Assembly (NCBI GenBank): GCA_963978895.1
Contig: OZ022238.1
Coordinates: 33,346,093 to 33,410,092, forward strand
Direction of reading: 5' to 3'
DNA: 64,000 nt
From: Erpobdella octoculata
Lineage: Eukaryota; Annelida; Clitellata; Hirudinida; Erpobdellidae
Part shown: positions 13,733-25,594 of the stretch, piece by piece
Numbering within the stretch: the first letter of the stretch is position 1
Layout: each line of letters starts with the position of its first letter
Made by a program: the position numbers and the translations under genes
The notes under the pieces: model-generated
Database searches by the model: none
Seen by the model: the letters and a program-made list of their open reading frames with translations, nothing else
Told to the model about the DNA's origin: nothing

Positions 13733-14114
13733 GAACAACCTAGTTAGATATAAAAAACAATGTGTGTGCGTGTGCATTCGCTTACCACATTCGAACCGCT
13801 GTAGCAACATAATAAACACTTGGCACAAAGGTAGCCCTCATGCAGAATTATGTTTAGAGAGAGTTAACAACAGGAATTTCACAAGTAGAAAATAAACTGA
13901 TCTAATTTTCTTACTAATATCTAGTTTTTTTTCTAAAGTTATAGATTCATTTGTTTTATCAAATTTAATTTAAATAAAATAATTAAGTTTTGAGAGCAAT
14001 GTCAGACTAAAATTAACCTGACAGTGAGAAAGAGAAAAAGCAAGAGAAAAACAGAGAAAAACTTCTAAAATAACTCAGTTAGAATGAAATAAATGAACAA
14101 ATGATGCTACTAAC

Positions 14115-14173
14115 ACGTCTTGAAATTCCTCAAAAGATCTTTGCGGTGTAAAAGCATTAAGGAGACCTATTAT
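14115..14173 (-). CDS. JNK: JNK coding exon 3 (59 bp)
   Basis: Nineteen codons, IIGLLNAFTPQRSFEEFQD, plus GT of the next Val codon. The acceptor is ATTTTAG and the donor GTTAGT. It is too short to appear as an ORF. It was found because exon 2 ends at VNHKN and exon 4 begins with -YLVMELMD, and this block exactly fills the JNK sequence between them in phase. Confidence 0.96.
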
Positions 14174-14575
14174 CTAAAATCAACAAAAACAATCTCAATA
14201 AAATTGATAAAAAATTAAACAATTATTAAAACAACTCTCTCTTTGAATTCATTTGTGATAAAGTTTAAGAAACTCTCCTAAAACTCGAAAAAGTTTAAAT
14301 TTGGCAGAAAATTGACTTCATCTAACATTTCACGCATCAGATGCTAAAGATTCCATCCTTAAAGGACACGCTCATCACTCACTCATACATACATTTTTAA
14401 TTGACAGCATCAAAAATTTGAATTTATAAAAAAAATAATACCAATAATATTAGTCTATGTTTTCTGATGCAATTAACAAACTGTTTGATTAATAAATTAA
14501 TGGCAAAATAAATGAATAAGACTCTTAACTCATATCATATACGATAAAAATTTTTTCTACCAATGAATGAAATTC

Positions 14576-15219
14576 ATGAGGCAGAAGTTGGCTGCGCAGC
14601 TGGATCCCCGAACTGTGGCGCAAAAAAAATTTCGTGCATTGGGGTTGTGCTATAGATCGTTAGAAAGGTATTTAAGAAAGAAATATAATGGTGTACAAAT
14701 AAATTTAATATTGCAAAAAATAAAAATGTTATAGGCGAAAAACCGTCGCCGTTCCTATGTAAATGTATGGAGAGGATTTTTCACTTGCGTTTGGGGCCAT
14801 GTAGATTAAAATTTTCGACTGCATCGGGTTTGTAACTTAATGCATTAGAAAGACAAATATATTAGCTAAACATAGAAACTAATTTTTTGAAAATAGTCCA
14901 ACAAATACAAAAGTTATGAAGCAAAATATAGATCAGGGTATGTTTTCCGTATCTAAATGTATGGAGATAACCTTAGGTTCTATTTTTGGCAAATCTGGTC
15001 CATTTTTAAAAATTGAAACAAGTCTGAATAGAACTTGTTAATTCCAATCCTATGTTAAGAACAAAATAGATTTATTATGTTTAAGTTAAAAGTTATACGA
15101 ATTTTAAAAATCTAACTTTTAACGCGCACGACACAGCATATGGTTACTTAATCGCACTGGGCTCCCTGCAGCTATTATGCAAATGAACTGCTCGTTAACG
15201 ACACACCGGATATTGTATC
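14576..15219. repeat. Left 644-bp terminal inverted repeat
   Basis: Starts ATGAGGCAGAAGTTGGCTGC and ends at ...ggatattgtatc. It is the reverse complement of 16739-17382. Confidence 0.93.
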
Positions 15220-16663
15220 GATGTAAGGAAACTCTCGAGAAACTTATTCCCACTGGTAGGAGAAAAGTTAGGAAGAGTCCGGTTGAGGAAAATATTTATA
15301 ACTCGAAGGAGGTTTGGCTAAAAAAGCAGAAAAAAGATAAATCTTATTTCGAAGCTCTTGCTGCCAAAAAACAGCTTCTGCCAGTGCCTCTTACTGCTCT
15401 TACAAGAAATATCCAAAAGGCTGAAAATGGTCTAGTTCTCGAGGAGAGATATTATAAAGAATTAAGTTTAAACACAACTGCAATCCGATGCAAGAGTGGC
15501 AATCAAAATTTATATTTAGAGGATTTTGTCACTTTGTATGACAGCGAATGGTTATCAGCAAGATTGATTGACTATTATGTAGCAAGTACAGTGGTACTCC
15601 CTAATAACGACTTTGAAAATGTCATAGAAATCAGGTCTTAAAAGGGAGGGGTCTTAAATGGGGAGTCGTAGATCAGGAGTGACGCTTAATGGGAAAACAA
15701 TACGTCAGAAAAAAAATGGTCGGAAATGAGAGAGAGTCGTAAATGGGGAGGAGTATTACTGTATAATCAATCCGAATAATATTAATTATGTGACTTGCGA
15801 CTTGATTCGCGCATGTTTCGATAACACGTTTAAAGAAAATCCAAATGTTTTCGACATTGATTTTAGATCGAAATGATACAATATCTTTTTGTATCTTAAA
15901 AACAATAATCACTACTGTCTTTTGGTTCACGACAATGAATTGTTTTTAGATTATGATATAATCTACACAAAGCAACAGATAACTTTATTAACCGATATAC
16001 GAACGAATACGAATATAAGAATCTGAATCAGAACATGAATGCGAATATGAATGTCCTTACAGGCAAGCTACGCTTCCTTTTATAGCCTGTTCTCACTCTG
16101 CATCCATACAACAATGACCGGAGTCCATGCATGCATCATACATCACACACTACGACATTACAGACAACATCGAACAAACATTTTATTTTTATAATCCTAT
16201 TGGACCAGAAGAAAAAGAACAAGAGACAATGGAGAAGATTTTTTGTAATTTTGTCGAAAACTTCAATTCTGAGCACCCTTATGACGATAGAGGGATTATT
16301 CCAATTTTCAAGAAATCCTCACCACCAACCACTCCCTACCAGAACAATGCCGAAAATTGCGGTATTCATGCAGGAATATTTATGGCCAGGTTTGCACGGG
16401 GGGGGGGGGGGGCGAATTGAAATGAACCCTTTGATACTGACGAAAAAAGAAAGGAGTGGATTAGTGAAATCTTTCTTTTTTCAGATGATATGACTAGTTA
16501 TTGTTTGTATTGTGGAGTGCATGAGCCTGAGGATGGAAGAAACTGGGTAGAATGTGGATTGTGCAAAAGATGGGTTCATCATAAATGTACCAAATTAATG
16601 TTAACAACGGAAGACTTTCAAAAGCAGAGCTTTATTTGCGAGCTCTGCGTACATTTCTTTTAG
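15177..16663 (+). pseudogene. C48 (Ulp1/SENP-type) cysteine protease fused to a PHD finger, broken
   Basis: Frame 1 (15177-15590) ends in the Ulp1 domain entry LEDFVTLYDSEWLSARLIDY. After the MITE, the frame resumes and reaches KNNNHYCLLVHDN, containing the catalytic His; a TGA near 15877 interrupts it. From 16127 the domain continues with TFYFYNPIG and then QNNAENCGIHAGIFMARFA, with the oxyanion Gln and nucleophile Cys of the C48 family. A run of G at 16399-16412 shifts the frame. The text then continues as FDTDEKRKEWISE and a C4HC3 PHD finger (CLYCGVHEPEDG, WVECGLCKRWVHHKC, FICELC) to the stop at 16663. Such a protein could process ubiquitin-like modifiers; the PHD finger could bind histone tails. 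Function is inferred from family only. Confidence 0.75.
15589..15761. mobile_element. Tigger/pogo-like MITE, TSD TA
   Basis: 173 bp, with ends CAGTGGTACTCCCTAATAAC and (inverted) CAGTAATACTCCTCCCCATT, flanked by TA. Removing it with one TA rejoins the protease reading frame in phase, which supports the boundaries. Confidence 0.75.
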
Positions 16664-16738
16664 ACTTTTTTGGATTATTTAGACACAAATAAAGACTTTA
16701 ATTTTTAAAACTGAGTATACATTTTTATTGCCCCAGTA

Positions 16739-17382
16739 GATACAATATCCGGTGAGTCGTTAACGAGCAGTTCATTTGCATAATAGCTGCAGGGAGCCCA
16801 GTGCGATTAAGTAACCATATGCTGTGTCGTGTGCGTTAAAAGTTAGATTTTTAAAATTCGTATAACTTTTAACTTAAACATAATAAATTTATTTTGTTTT
16901 TAACATAGGATTCGAATTAACAAGTTCTATTCAGACTTGTTTCAATTTTTAAAAATGGACCAGATTTACCAAAAATAGAACCTAAGGTTATCTCCATACA
17001 TTTAGATACGGAAAACATACCCTGATCTATATTTTGCTTCATAACTTTTGTATTTGTTGGACTATTTTCAAAATATTAGTTTCTATGTTTAGCTAATATA
17101 TTTGTCTTTCTAATGCATTAAGTTACAAACCCAATGCAGTCGAAAATTTTAATCTACATGGCCCCAAACGCAAGTGAAAAATCCTCTCCATACATTTACA
17201 TAGGGACGGCGACGGTATTTCGCCTATAACATTTTTATTTTTTGCAGTATTAAATTTATCTTTACACCATTATATTTCTTTCTTAAATACCTTTCTAACG
17301 ATCTATAGCACAACCCCAATACACGAAATTTTTTTTGCATCATAGTACAGGGATCCAGCTGCGCAGCCAACTTCTCCCTCGT
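16739..17382. repeat. Right 644-bp terminal inverted repeat
   Basis: Partner of 14576-15219. Same length, with a few substitutions and small indels. Confidence 0.93.
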
Positions 17383-17391
17383 ATGAAATTC

Positions 17392-18134
17392 TATTGCTAA
17401 GCGCCGGTTGTGTGGCTGCCTTTGCTATCGCACTGTTTTCAATTTGAATTTACTCAGTATTTAATTATTATTCTCCACTTAGCACAAAGGATTACTAGCG
17501 TTTAAATTTGCTATTTTCTGTTCATTACTGTTTTTCAACTTTTTATTTTGATTTACAACATTCGTTCATCATAGAAAACTGTCTAGTTACTCTAGTCAGT
17601 TATAATAATTTAAGTACCAGCGCCTAGCTTCTTTTTCTCTAATCTGAGTCTACATTTCACACTACCCAGCATCATCCATTAATTACCATAACTTGATAAC
17701 TTATGTCTCATTAATCAGTCTGCTAGTCAGCTCACTATCAATGCCTACTTGCGAGAAGCTCCTTTCATAAAACAGCCATCTTCTCTTCTTCCTTTCTCAG
17801 ATTCTAACTACTCTCTACAAGTTCCTGATTCTTAACCACGGTGCACCATGTTTTCGTCACTACAGAGGGTGTCGCTCTGGTGTCAGTCTTCGTCACGGCG
17901 TAGCACTATCAAATCCTTCATTATCAATATCAACACTGCCATCTTCAATAATTCAAGATAGTTTTGCTTGAATCATCAACAGCTCTCACCAACCACTACT
18001 CTTCACATCGTCCATCAACATTGGATGTTTTAACATTTGCTCCGTTGCAAACCCCATCATGAGTGATCACCAACTTCACATTCTGGCACTGTGAGATGCG
18101 TGTTGGACACAATGAACCGCTTGTTATTAATAAG
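17392..18134. other. Unassigned stretch; start resembles 5' leader of the 29 kb non-LTR element
   Basis: gctaagcgccggttgtgtgg (17396) is very close to gctaggcgccggtcgcgcgg at 29056, where it precedes a CR1/L2-like ORF2. This stretch may therefore be another 5' leader fragment. No open frame of interest follows. Confidence 0.4.
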
Positions 18135-18538
18135 GCGTTCAGTAAGCATCTGCGTCCCGTAATCGTTATCTCGAAATCAATCGAGATTTCAAAACGATAC
18201 GGGAGATCCCGTATCGCCATTGAAACGATACAGCCTGCGGAAGAAGTCTCGTATCGAAATAAAATAGCGAGACTTAAATTTGGTTCTCGTATAAAGTTTC
18301 GAAACAAATACCGAGATTTAAAAACAAACATTTTCCAATAAATAACAAAAGTCATACATATTTAATTAACGATTGTCACAACTGTGAATATTTGCAATTG
18401 ATTCATCAACATTGATTAATTAATCTACCTATTCACAAAAGTTTATAACTATTATCATCCCCACTTTAAATTCGGTTTTCCTGACAGCCTGTAGCCCCAT
18501 TATTTACTATTTTTAGTCTGGGAACCGGCAGCATATTT

Positions 18539-18540
<2 letters not shown>

Positions 18541-18582
<42 letters not shown>
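18541..18582. repeat. (TA)n inside hAT copy 1
   Basis: 21 TA units. The equivalent tract is 46 units in the partial copy (36374-36465) and absent in copy 2. Confidence 0.97.
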
Positions 18583-18586
<4 letters not shown>

Positions 18587-19112
18587 CCAGCTTGTCTCTG
18601 TTCTATAGCTTTTTTTAGTGCCACATTGAGAATAAGAATAGTGATCAAAGATATCTAAAGCCACGCCCCTCTTAGGCTGCTAGTCGACCTCTGCACACTA
18701 CTGATACTACAAGGCAATCGTACTCGCTGACATCGATGACTATTATTAATAATGAGAATAATGAGTAATGTAACAATAATGATCATTCTATGTTTATGTT
18801 TTGGTTTAGTCTGTTTCATAAACTTATTTTTTCAAATTTGTTACATAGAATTGGAATGATTATTTTAGTGTTTCGATATCCGTAATTGACCATAATAGTA
18901 GCTCATCTAAGATAAATCTTTATAATCTCAATTATATTCTTGGTTGTATGTGAGTATGCGTGTGCCACCTGTAGTGTGCACGTCGTCTGCAGATGGAATT
19001 CAAAACTTTCTCAGCTTCTTTCTTGCTATTGCTAACCGAATTCTCCATTGCCAATAAATAAACCCGCTGAATTTTTTTCCCTTTCTTAATTCTTGCATAG
19101 AGGCACTTTCTC

Positions 19113-19361
19113 GTGTTTGTCATCATGCCGCGTCACCGGGGTCAAATCTGGGATTACTTTGAGGAAGAGACGGTCACGCAGAAAGTCAATGACAAGGATG
19201 TAGAAGAAAATCTTGCCAGATGCAAAGACTGCAGGAAACAGTATCATTTTAACGATGGTAACACCACAGGCATGCGAGGACATCTCAAACGCAATCATCC
19301 TCTTGCCTTCTATTTAGAGTCTAAATTTAGACAAATAGATGTACCGAAACTAAACAAATGA
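19113..19361 (+). pseudogene. hAT transposase N-terminal BED zinc finger
   Basis: From MPRHRGQIWDYFEEE through CKDCRKQYHFNDG to GMRGHLKRNH: the aromatic entry and C-x2-C...H-x4-H spacing fit a BED finger. A stop follows at 19359. No catalytic domain is present in the element, so it can only be a relic or a free-standing DNA-binding peptide. Confidence 0.8.
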
Positions 19362-19710
19362 AACTTATTTGAAATTAAAAAAAAAATTAAATTTGGTAAA
19401 TTTTTATAAATATTTTATTATTTAAATATTTTATTTCAATGAATTCCTTTAATGTAGTTATTAATATTGTCTGTCGCGTATAGTTCATCATTCTATGTTA
19501 TCTCATTTTATTCGAGACAAATTTCCACTTCAGTCGAGATCCCGATATCGTATCGTATCGGAATCGCCTCGTTATTGATCGAGGCGTCTCGTATCATATT
19601 GTTTAATTCGAGACAAATTTCAGAAATCGTATCGTTCCAAAAAAATAATGGGACGCAGAAGCTTAGCGTTCAGCACAGACAAAGGATATTTTGTCTTCCA
19701 TCATATATAT

Positions 19711-20830
19711 AGACCTCGCTTTGTGTCGTGGATATTTTTTATTTGAAAGAAAACTTTGCTTGTTTTTCGAACAGTGGTCGTATAGACTACTGAAAACGAC
19801 GACATGTTTAAAAGTCTTTTTTTTCTCAACGCAAATAATTATAAAATAAATTTTAGGTTATAAACAGAAAAGCTAAAAACACATTTCTGACTTTATCAGT
19901 AACACAGTTCAATAAAATGCAAATATTTAACATTCAATAAATCAGTCAAGCAGTTCATGATAGTCGTTTCAGAGCCGGAGTGTGTGGAAAGCACCAAAAC
20001 AATTCCGATGAAGTCGTTTGCCGCACTTGACCCACATGTACAGAGTGTTTTGCCACAATTTTCCAGCTTGTAGCGACTTACTGTTTCACCTTTTCCAAAT
20101 TGTGACCATGGCCAGTTGCTGAATCTTCCCTATTGTTTTGTTTCTTCAACCATGCGTGAATTCATTTCATCGGTATAAAACAATCTAAGCAGAGCCTATA
20201 TGGGGTTTTTCAAACAAAGCTCCATTGTGGTGTTTCAAACTCGTTATAGACTGTTTTAAAAGTGGCTATTCAAATGACTCTTTTTGGTCCAAGTGCATTT
20301 CAGTCGTTTTTGGCGTTTTGGTTGCCGCAGCACTGAACTGACCGTATTTGCGACCTACATTTCTTCACCCAAAGAACCGACACAGTCTAATCCCATCTCA
20401 TCATTAGTATAATCAACTTCTACCTTCCTGGATACATTACAAAGAATAACATTTCTTTCTTCATTTGCTTATTCATCAGTCATGTGTTATGATGCACTGG
20501 GCAGAAGAATGACAAGGTTGTCAACCTCAATGCTATCATCATCATCAAGAATTAGTTCCATAGCTTCTTTCAAAGTGAAAAAACGTTCTGTTTGATGCCT
20601 TTCATCTTAAAACTTTACAAACATTTCATTCGAAGAATGAAATTTGCAAAAAACACTATCACCAATTCAACCACTGCACAACTATAAGTTGAATAAAGTA
20701 ATTTCGACTCGTTCCATAAAGTACTCTATACAACCAACGATCGGAAAACGAGCATGACTCATGCATGTTCAGATTGTGGGTTAGTGTAAACACAATTAAA
20801 TTTAATTAACGTTATTGTTTACTTTTGAGT
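19711..20830 (-). pseudogene. Probable piggyBac-like transposase N-terminal remnant
   Basis: The minus frame around 20600-20160 reads FTLKEAMELILDDDDSIE, KCTWTKKSHL and RLFYTDEMNS with several stops. The order (acidic DDSIE start, KCxWxKK, then an LF.DE helix) resembles the N-terminal part of PGBD3-like piggyBac proteins as I remember them. The downstream part (WPWSQFGKGE...) I could not place. The left end (gacctcgctttgtgtcgtgg, 19712) resembles the Tigger-like MITE end at 50773, so two elements may be mixed here. Confidence 0.45.
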
Positions 20831-21487
20831 ACATCCTCCAGTGATGGGCAACAAACTACTTTCAAGTAGTTAAACTTTTCTGTAGTTACATTTACTTTTT
20901 AGTAGTTAAACTTGTAGTTAACTACTTTTTGTCAGATGTAGTTTAACTAAAGTAGTTAAATACTGTAAAGTAGTTAACTAATTTTAACTACTTTTTTCTA
21001 TAAACTTGTACACTAATACATTGCATTGCTGTATTAGGGCTCACATGATCACCATTAATTATGTTCACCATCTAATTTATTGAATAAAGCCATGACACAT
21101 TGTTTTTTTAATTTATTAATGAAAAGACAAATATTTTATAAGTTAAATATCCAGTCAATCAATCTACTTCAGACGGTGTCAAACATCGTCTTATTACCTG
21201 TAGATGATGATCAGAAAAACAAGCTTTTCAAACATACTGTCAGACACTTTGCACCGTCTTGGCACTAATATTTGACCTGCACAGCTGAACAGTCAGTCTC
21301 TCAACAGCAGCACTGCTCGGTAGACTTGTATTAAACTTGAGAAAAACTCTTGTTAGATGAGGATACATGAGCAGTGAGTTTGTTGTTGAGTCATTTGAAG
21401 CCAGATCTTTGCATAAAATATTATACAGTCTGATTTAATTTTTTTAGACTTCAACTACTTTTAGGTAGTTAAACTAATTGTAGTTAA

Positions 21488-24400
21488 CAGGGTTGTTAAG
21501 AGCGGTAGCGCCGCGCTACCGCTACTGTAGCGGCTCTAATTTTAAGGTAGCGGTGCTACTATTGGCTGAGAAGATCGTTGATGGTAGCGCCGCTACATTT
21601 TTTGGCTGTTCTCAGCGCTATTCACTACCGCTACTTTTTTTCAAAAACAAAATATGTTTTTTATATTAATAAAGTGATTTTCAATGTATTTAGTTTTTAT
21701 TTTAAGCATGCATGAAATCTGAATCTGGTTGATTGATCGACGAGCGTGAGCATCTCTTTGAAATGTGGAATCCTTCCTGACCTTGCTAAAGCGAGCGTGT
21801 GCATATCTTTGAAGCTTAGCAGAAGTGGTATCGGGTGTTAGTGACACTTAGTGATGTTTTGAGGTGTATGGTATCTGGCTGTTTGAGTGTGTAGTATAAA
21901 CCTACAGTTTGTACGAACAGTTGAAGGCAGTTTTTTTTTAAACTTTTTATTCAATTGTCTTTTGCTCGTTTGATCTTAAGATCTTGACGTTATTTCTTGT
22001 CTAGTTGTTTTATTCACTGAATGTGACGAATAAAAATGTTGTATATTGCAGCAATGTCTTCTACAAACTTGTTGATTGCTCGAGGCATGAGTGTCTTTGT
22101 AACATAACCCCTTGGTGTTAAATGACCGCTGCCATGCGTGATGCTTTGACGTGTGTGTGGCCTTTGGTGAATGAGTACATATACGGTTTACGAAAACTGA
22201 ATTTAGTTTTTCTGGTGCTGTTTCAACTTTTCCTTCGTTATCGCATGCTTGCTCGAACTTAAAAGTTATACGTTATTTCTTGACTAGTTGTTTAATTTTA
22301 TCTTTAGTGGGAAAAACAGTCGTTATCTTACCACATAGAACGTACAATATGTCAAAAACCAAGTAGGGATAATGCTAAAAAGTCTAGTGAAATCAATGGT
22401 GTAGGGCGGATTTGCATACCACCGGATTATTTTGTCTACACCGGCGAAGGCAAAACGGAAGAAAGTTCTCTGTATCGTTGTCTGCATTGTCCAACCGGTA
22501 TACAAGGAAAGAAAATTTCGTCTGGCAACAAGTCGAGATTCAATTTGAAGAAACACAATTTATTCATGTTAGGTTTTTACTCTTAGCTTGTGGACTTGTG
22601 CAGTAGGCATGACCAAGGCAGGGCCGGACTGGCAGACGCGGGGATAACAAGTTTGAGGCGCATTATTACAGCCTATGACCGGAAAGCAAATTTCTCGCAA
22701 AAAAGTTAATGAATGGAGGGCTGGTTTTTCGGGGGCGTTATTTTTAGTTTAAATAGCGTTTTGATGGGGAATTCCAATCGGACCTGTCCATGCCTTGGCC
22801 ATGGTGCAAAAAGAAAAAATTGTTATATGTAGTTGGTAAATTTATGGACTTGAGAACCGCACCAATAACTTGTTATACATATTTCCACATTCTGATGATG
22901 CGTTTGTGATTGTGAATTGTGATGCAACTTCGAAAATTAGTGATGGGTCATAAATTCCACACTGTGATTTCACCGGGCCGACCTACTGCTTGGTAAATAT
23001 GGAATGCTATATTTATTATAATTTTTGCAATATTAGTATTACTCGTGACTCAAAGATACTTTAATGCTCAAGCAAAAAAAATCGTCAATCCAATTATTAA
23101 ATTGCCTGCTATATTTTAGTATATAAAATATCAACAGTGAAAAGAAAGCGTGTAATAATGCAACCAGATAGATATATGCAAATATAATGCAATTCAACTT
23201 TAGATTTCTTAATTGTTTTTTGTTCATGCATAATTGCATTATGATTGCATTAACATTATTTGGATAATTAAAAAAAACCTTTTATTTTCATTTTTGTTTT
23301 TGCAGTCGAAACATCCCGGACTATTGGCTTCATTTGAGATTGCTTGTAAAAATATGTCCGATAAAGAGAAGTCACGGAAAAAGGCAACTACAGCAACTAC
23401 CAGTGCTGATAATGATCATGGTGTTCCTGTCATGAAGCAAGGTAAACTTGACTCGTCACAATCTCTGCAGTGCCAGTTCCTGACACAAGCAGGAGTCGAC
23501 AAATATGTCCGTGACTACATAGTCAACAGTGTGTTACCAGTGCATCACGTTGACACTAGGAGTTTCAAGCAGCTGGTTAGTGGACTAACTTCAAAACGCT
23601 TTCAGAGTAGATGTAGACAAACGGTAACTAAACAGATCGAACAGGAATTTGAAAGCAAAGTGTTGGATTTGAAAATGAAATTAGCGACGCTGACAACTGT
23701 TTGCACCACTGTGAACTGCTGGACCAGCCTGCGTAGAGGTTTCATTGGAATGACAGTGCACTGGATCAAAGAGCAAACGTTGGAAAGAAAAGGTGCTTGC
23801 CTGGCCGTTAGAGAAATAGTAGGAAGACACACATATGACGTTTTAGCAAAAATCATCAGCAGGGTAAATGAAGAGTTTGGTATCACACAAAAAATTTGTT
23901 TTACTGTAACCGACAGTGGCTCAAACTTTGTGAAAGCATTCCAACATTATTCAATAAATGTTGAAACAGAGAATGAAAATACCAGCGAGGAGGATGATAG
24001 TGAAGACTTTGAGCCAGTGGATGTGATGAGAATCCTCAATGGCGAAGTTAATAGAATAGCTAATGCAAATGAAAGAGCTCAAGCTGAAGATGGTAATACA
24101 GGTGATAGCTGCAGTGAGAATGACGATAACAATCAAACTGACAAGGAAGAGTCTGAACCAGCCATTATACTACCGTGTCACCGAAAGTGTGCAGCACACC
24201 GACTGAATTTGGTGGCTACAACTGACATTGCCAAGTTAGAAGGTCAACTGAAGACGACATCAATGCAAACGTTTGCTAAGTTATCTGCTGTATGAAACAA
24301 GCAAAATAGATCTGTAACGTCAGCAAATTCAATCAAGACGGCGCTAGGAACTTTACTAGTAACTCCCGGCGACACCCGTTGGAATTCTTATTACGACGCA

Positions 24401-25042
24401 GTAGCACGAGTGCACACAATCTTGACCAACCCTGATCTGGAACCAAAGTTTGACACGATGTGCAACGATTTGAAGATCAAGCGTCTACTGCCAAGACAGA
24501 AAAAATTGATCTGTGAGTACGTTTTGGTGATGAAACCTGTTTGTGACGGGTTAGACAAACTGCATGAGCAGCGACCATTTTGAAATGATGATGTTTTTAC
24601 GCATGGCAAAGTTTTAGTCGTACAAAGAAACTAGATGAGAAGAGATTTTAATGTTTTAAACTTTAGTGTATTTTCAAACTTTTTTAAATGGTTTTATTTC
24701 TTCGAAGTCATTTTTTCATTGTTATTTTAAGCCATTTAATTAAAAAAAACTAACGATGGATAACGATGTTGATGATATAGAAATAAGTCAGTTTATTAAC
24801 TGTGAAGTCAACAAAAATTTGTGTTATTATTGAATGCAACGAAATGATGTTGACGTCATATAAAAATCATATACGGGTTTTTAATGCTACTTTGTAACTT
24901 TTTGCGAGTCATCAGAGTAGCGGTAGCAGTAGCGACACTACTTATAAATTTCAGTAGCGGTAGCGGTAGCGCCGCTACTAATAAGATTGGTAGCGGTAGC
25001 GAAGAGCGGCGCTACTTTGAAAAGGTAGCGTTAACAACCCTG
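21488..25042 (+). mobile_element. Inner hAT transposon, nested, TSD GTAGTTAA
   Basis: Ends CAGGGTTGTTAAGAGCGG and (inverted) CAGGGTTGTTAACGCTACC. TSD GTAGTTAA at 21480-21487 and 25043-25050, one of the subterminal repeats of the outer hAT. Subterminal ggtagcggtagcg repeats occur at both ends. It encodes a spliced, broken transposase (22390-24582). Confidence 0.93.
22390..24582 (+). pseudogene. hAT transposase, two exons, one internal stop, C-terminus missing
   Basis: Exon 1 (about 22390-22575) reads YRCLHCPTGIQGKK then NKSRFNLKKH, a BED-type finger. A donor near 22572 joins an acceptor tttttgcag (23304) to SKHPGLLASFEIA. The long frame (23305-24293) has VCTTVNCWTSLRRGFIGMTV and CFTVTDSGSNFVKAF (catalytic-core strands), an acidic insert and CAAHRLNLVAT. 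A TGA at 24294 interrupts it. The same frame then continues with TPGDTRWNSYYDAV, the conserved hAT TRWNS motif, to a stop at 24582. The hATC domain is missing, so the product is inactive. Confidence 0.88.
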
Positions 25043-25201
25043 GTAGTTAACTACTCTAAAAAGTAGTTAAACTATTCTTTAACTACCGGTTATTTTCGGG
25101 TATTTAAACTTTTTGCCTTAACTATTCCCATGCAGTTAAACTAGTAGTTAAATACTAAAGTAGTTAAAAGTAGTTAACTACTGCCCATCACTGACATCCT
25201 C

Positions 25202-25594
25202 TTTCGATATTTCAAATTTTTGTTATATCTCTCATGAAATTAGCATAATAAATTTTTAAAGTAATAACGGTTGAAAACCTTAAAAATGCTCATATTCTAC
25301 CCAGATTGTATACTTAATAAAAATAAAAAAATTATTTAAAAAATTTTATACAGTGTATTGAAGCTTTCTTAACGTAAAAAAAAACTTTTAACAGAAAAAA
25401 AATAAGTGTGTTCGTAAAACGTACAATGGTCTAAAACAGGTTAATAAATCTCAGCAAACATTCTAGTTAATCAGAAAATAATTAAAACTACGTGATTTAT
25501 CGTGTTTCCATCTGAGCGCAGCAAAATCTGACAAAAGTCCAACATCATAGAAAAACCCATACTAATATTATACACAATATTAAATTAAAAGTTT
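25202..25594. other. Nothing recognised
   Basis: AT-rich spacer between the nested hATs and the repeat-protein frame. Confidence 0.6.

Larger units (their letters stand above)
14576..17382 (+). mobile_element. Long-TIR DNA transposon carrying C48 protease and PHD finger, 9-bp TSD
   Basis: Terminal inverted repeats of 644 bp (14576-15219 and 16739-17382) are nearly identical by eye. A 9-bp TSD ATGAAATTC lies at 14567-14575 and 17383-17391. Long TIRs with 9-bp TSDs are the signature of Mutator-like elements, though no MULE transposase is visible. The cargo is a broken Ulp1-type protease frame followed by a PHD finger. The left TIR includes the putative start codon of that frame (15177), and the right TIR begins just after the polyadenylation-like aataaa near 16689. 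A 173-bp MITE is inserted in the protease. Confidence 0.85.
18143..19665 (+). mobile_element. hAT-type transposon, family with TIR TAAGCATCTGCGTCCC, copy 1
   Basis: Ends TAAGCATCTGCGTCCCGT and (inverted) TAAGCTTCTGCGTCCCAT. TSD GCGTTCAG lies at 18135-18142 and 19666-19673. Internal sequence is rich in cgatacgat-type repeats near both ends. It contains a BED-finger frame (19113-19361) and a (TA)n tract at 18541-18582. Copy 2 is at 42587-43900, inverted, and a partial copy is at 35946-36779. Confidence 0.88.
20839..25193. mobile_element. Outer hAT element with TIR CAGTGATGGGCA, TSD ACATCCTC
   Basis: Ends CAGTGATGGGCAACAAACTA and (inverted) CAGTGATGGGCAGTAGTTAA. Exact 8-bp TSD ACATCCTC at 20831-20838 and 25194-25201. 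Subterminal regions are packed with the word gtagttaa on both strands. It has no transposase of its own left; about 3.55 kb of its length is the inner hAT. Confidence 0.92.

Noticed and set aside
22616..22815. Small MITE with ends ccaaggcagggccgg / ccatgccttgg
   Set aside because: Only about 8 bp of terminal symmetry and no target duplication could be seen.
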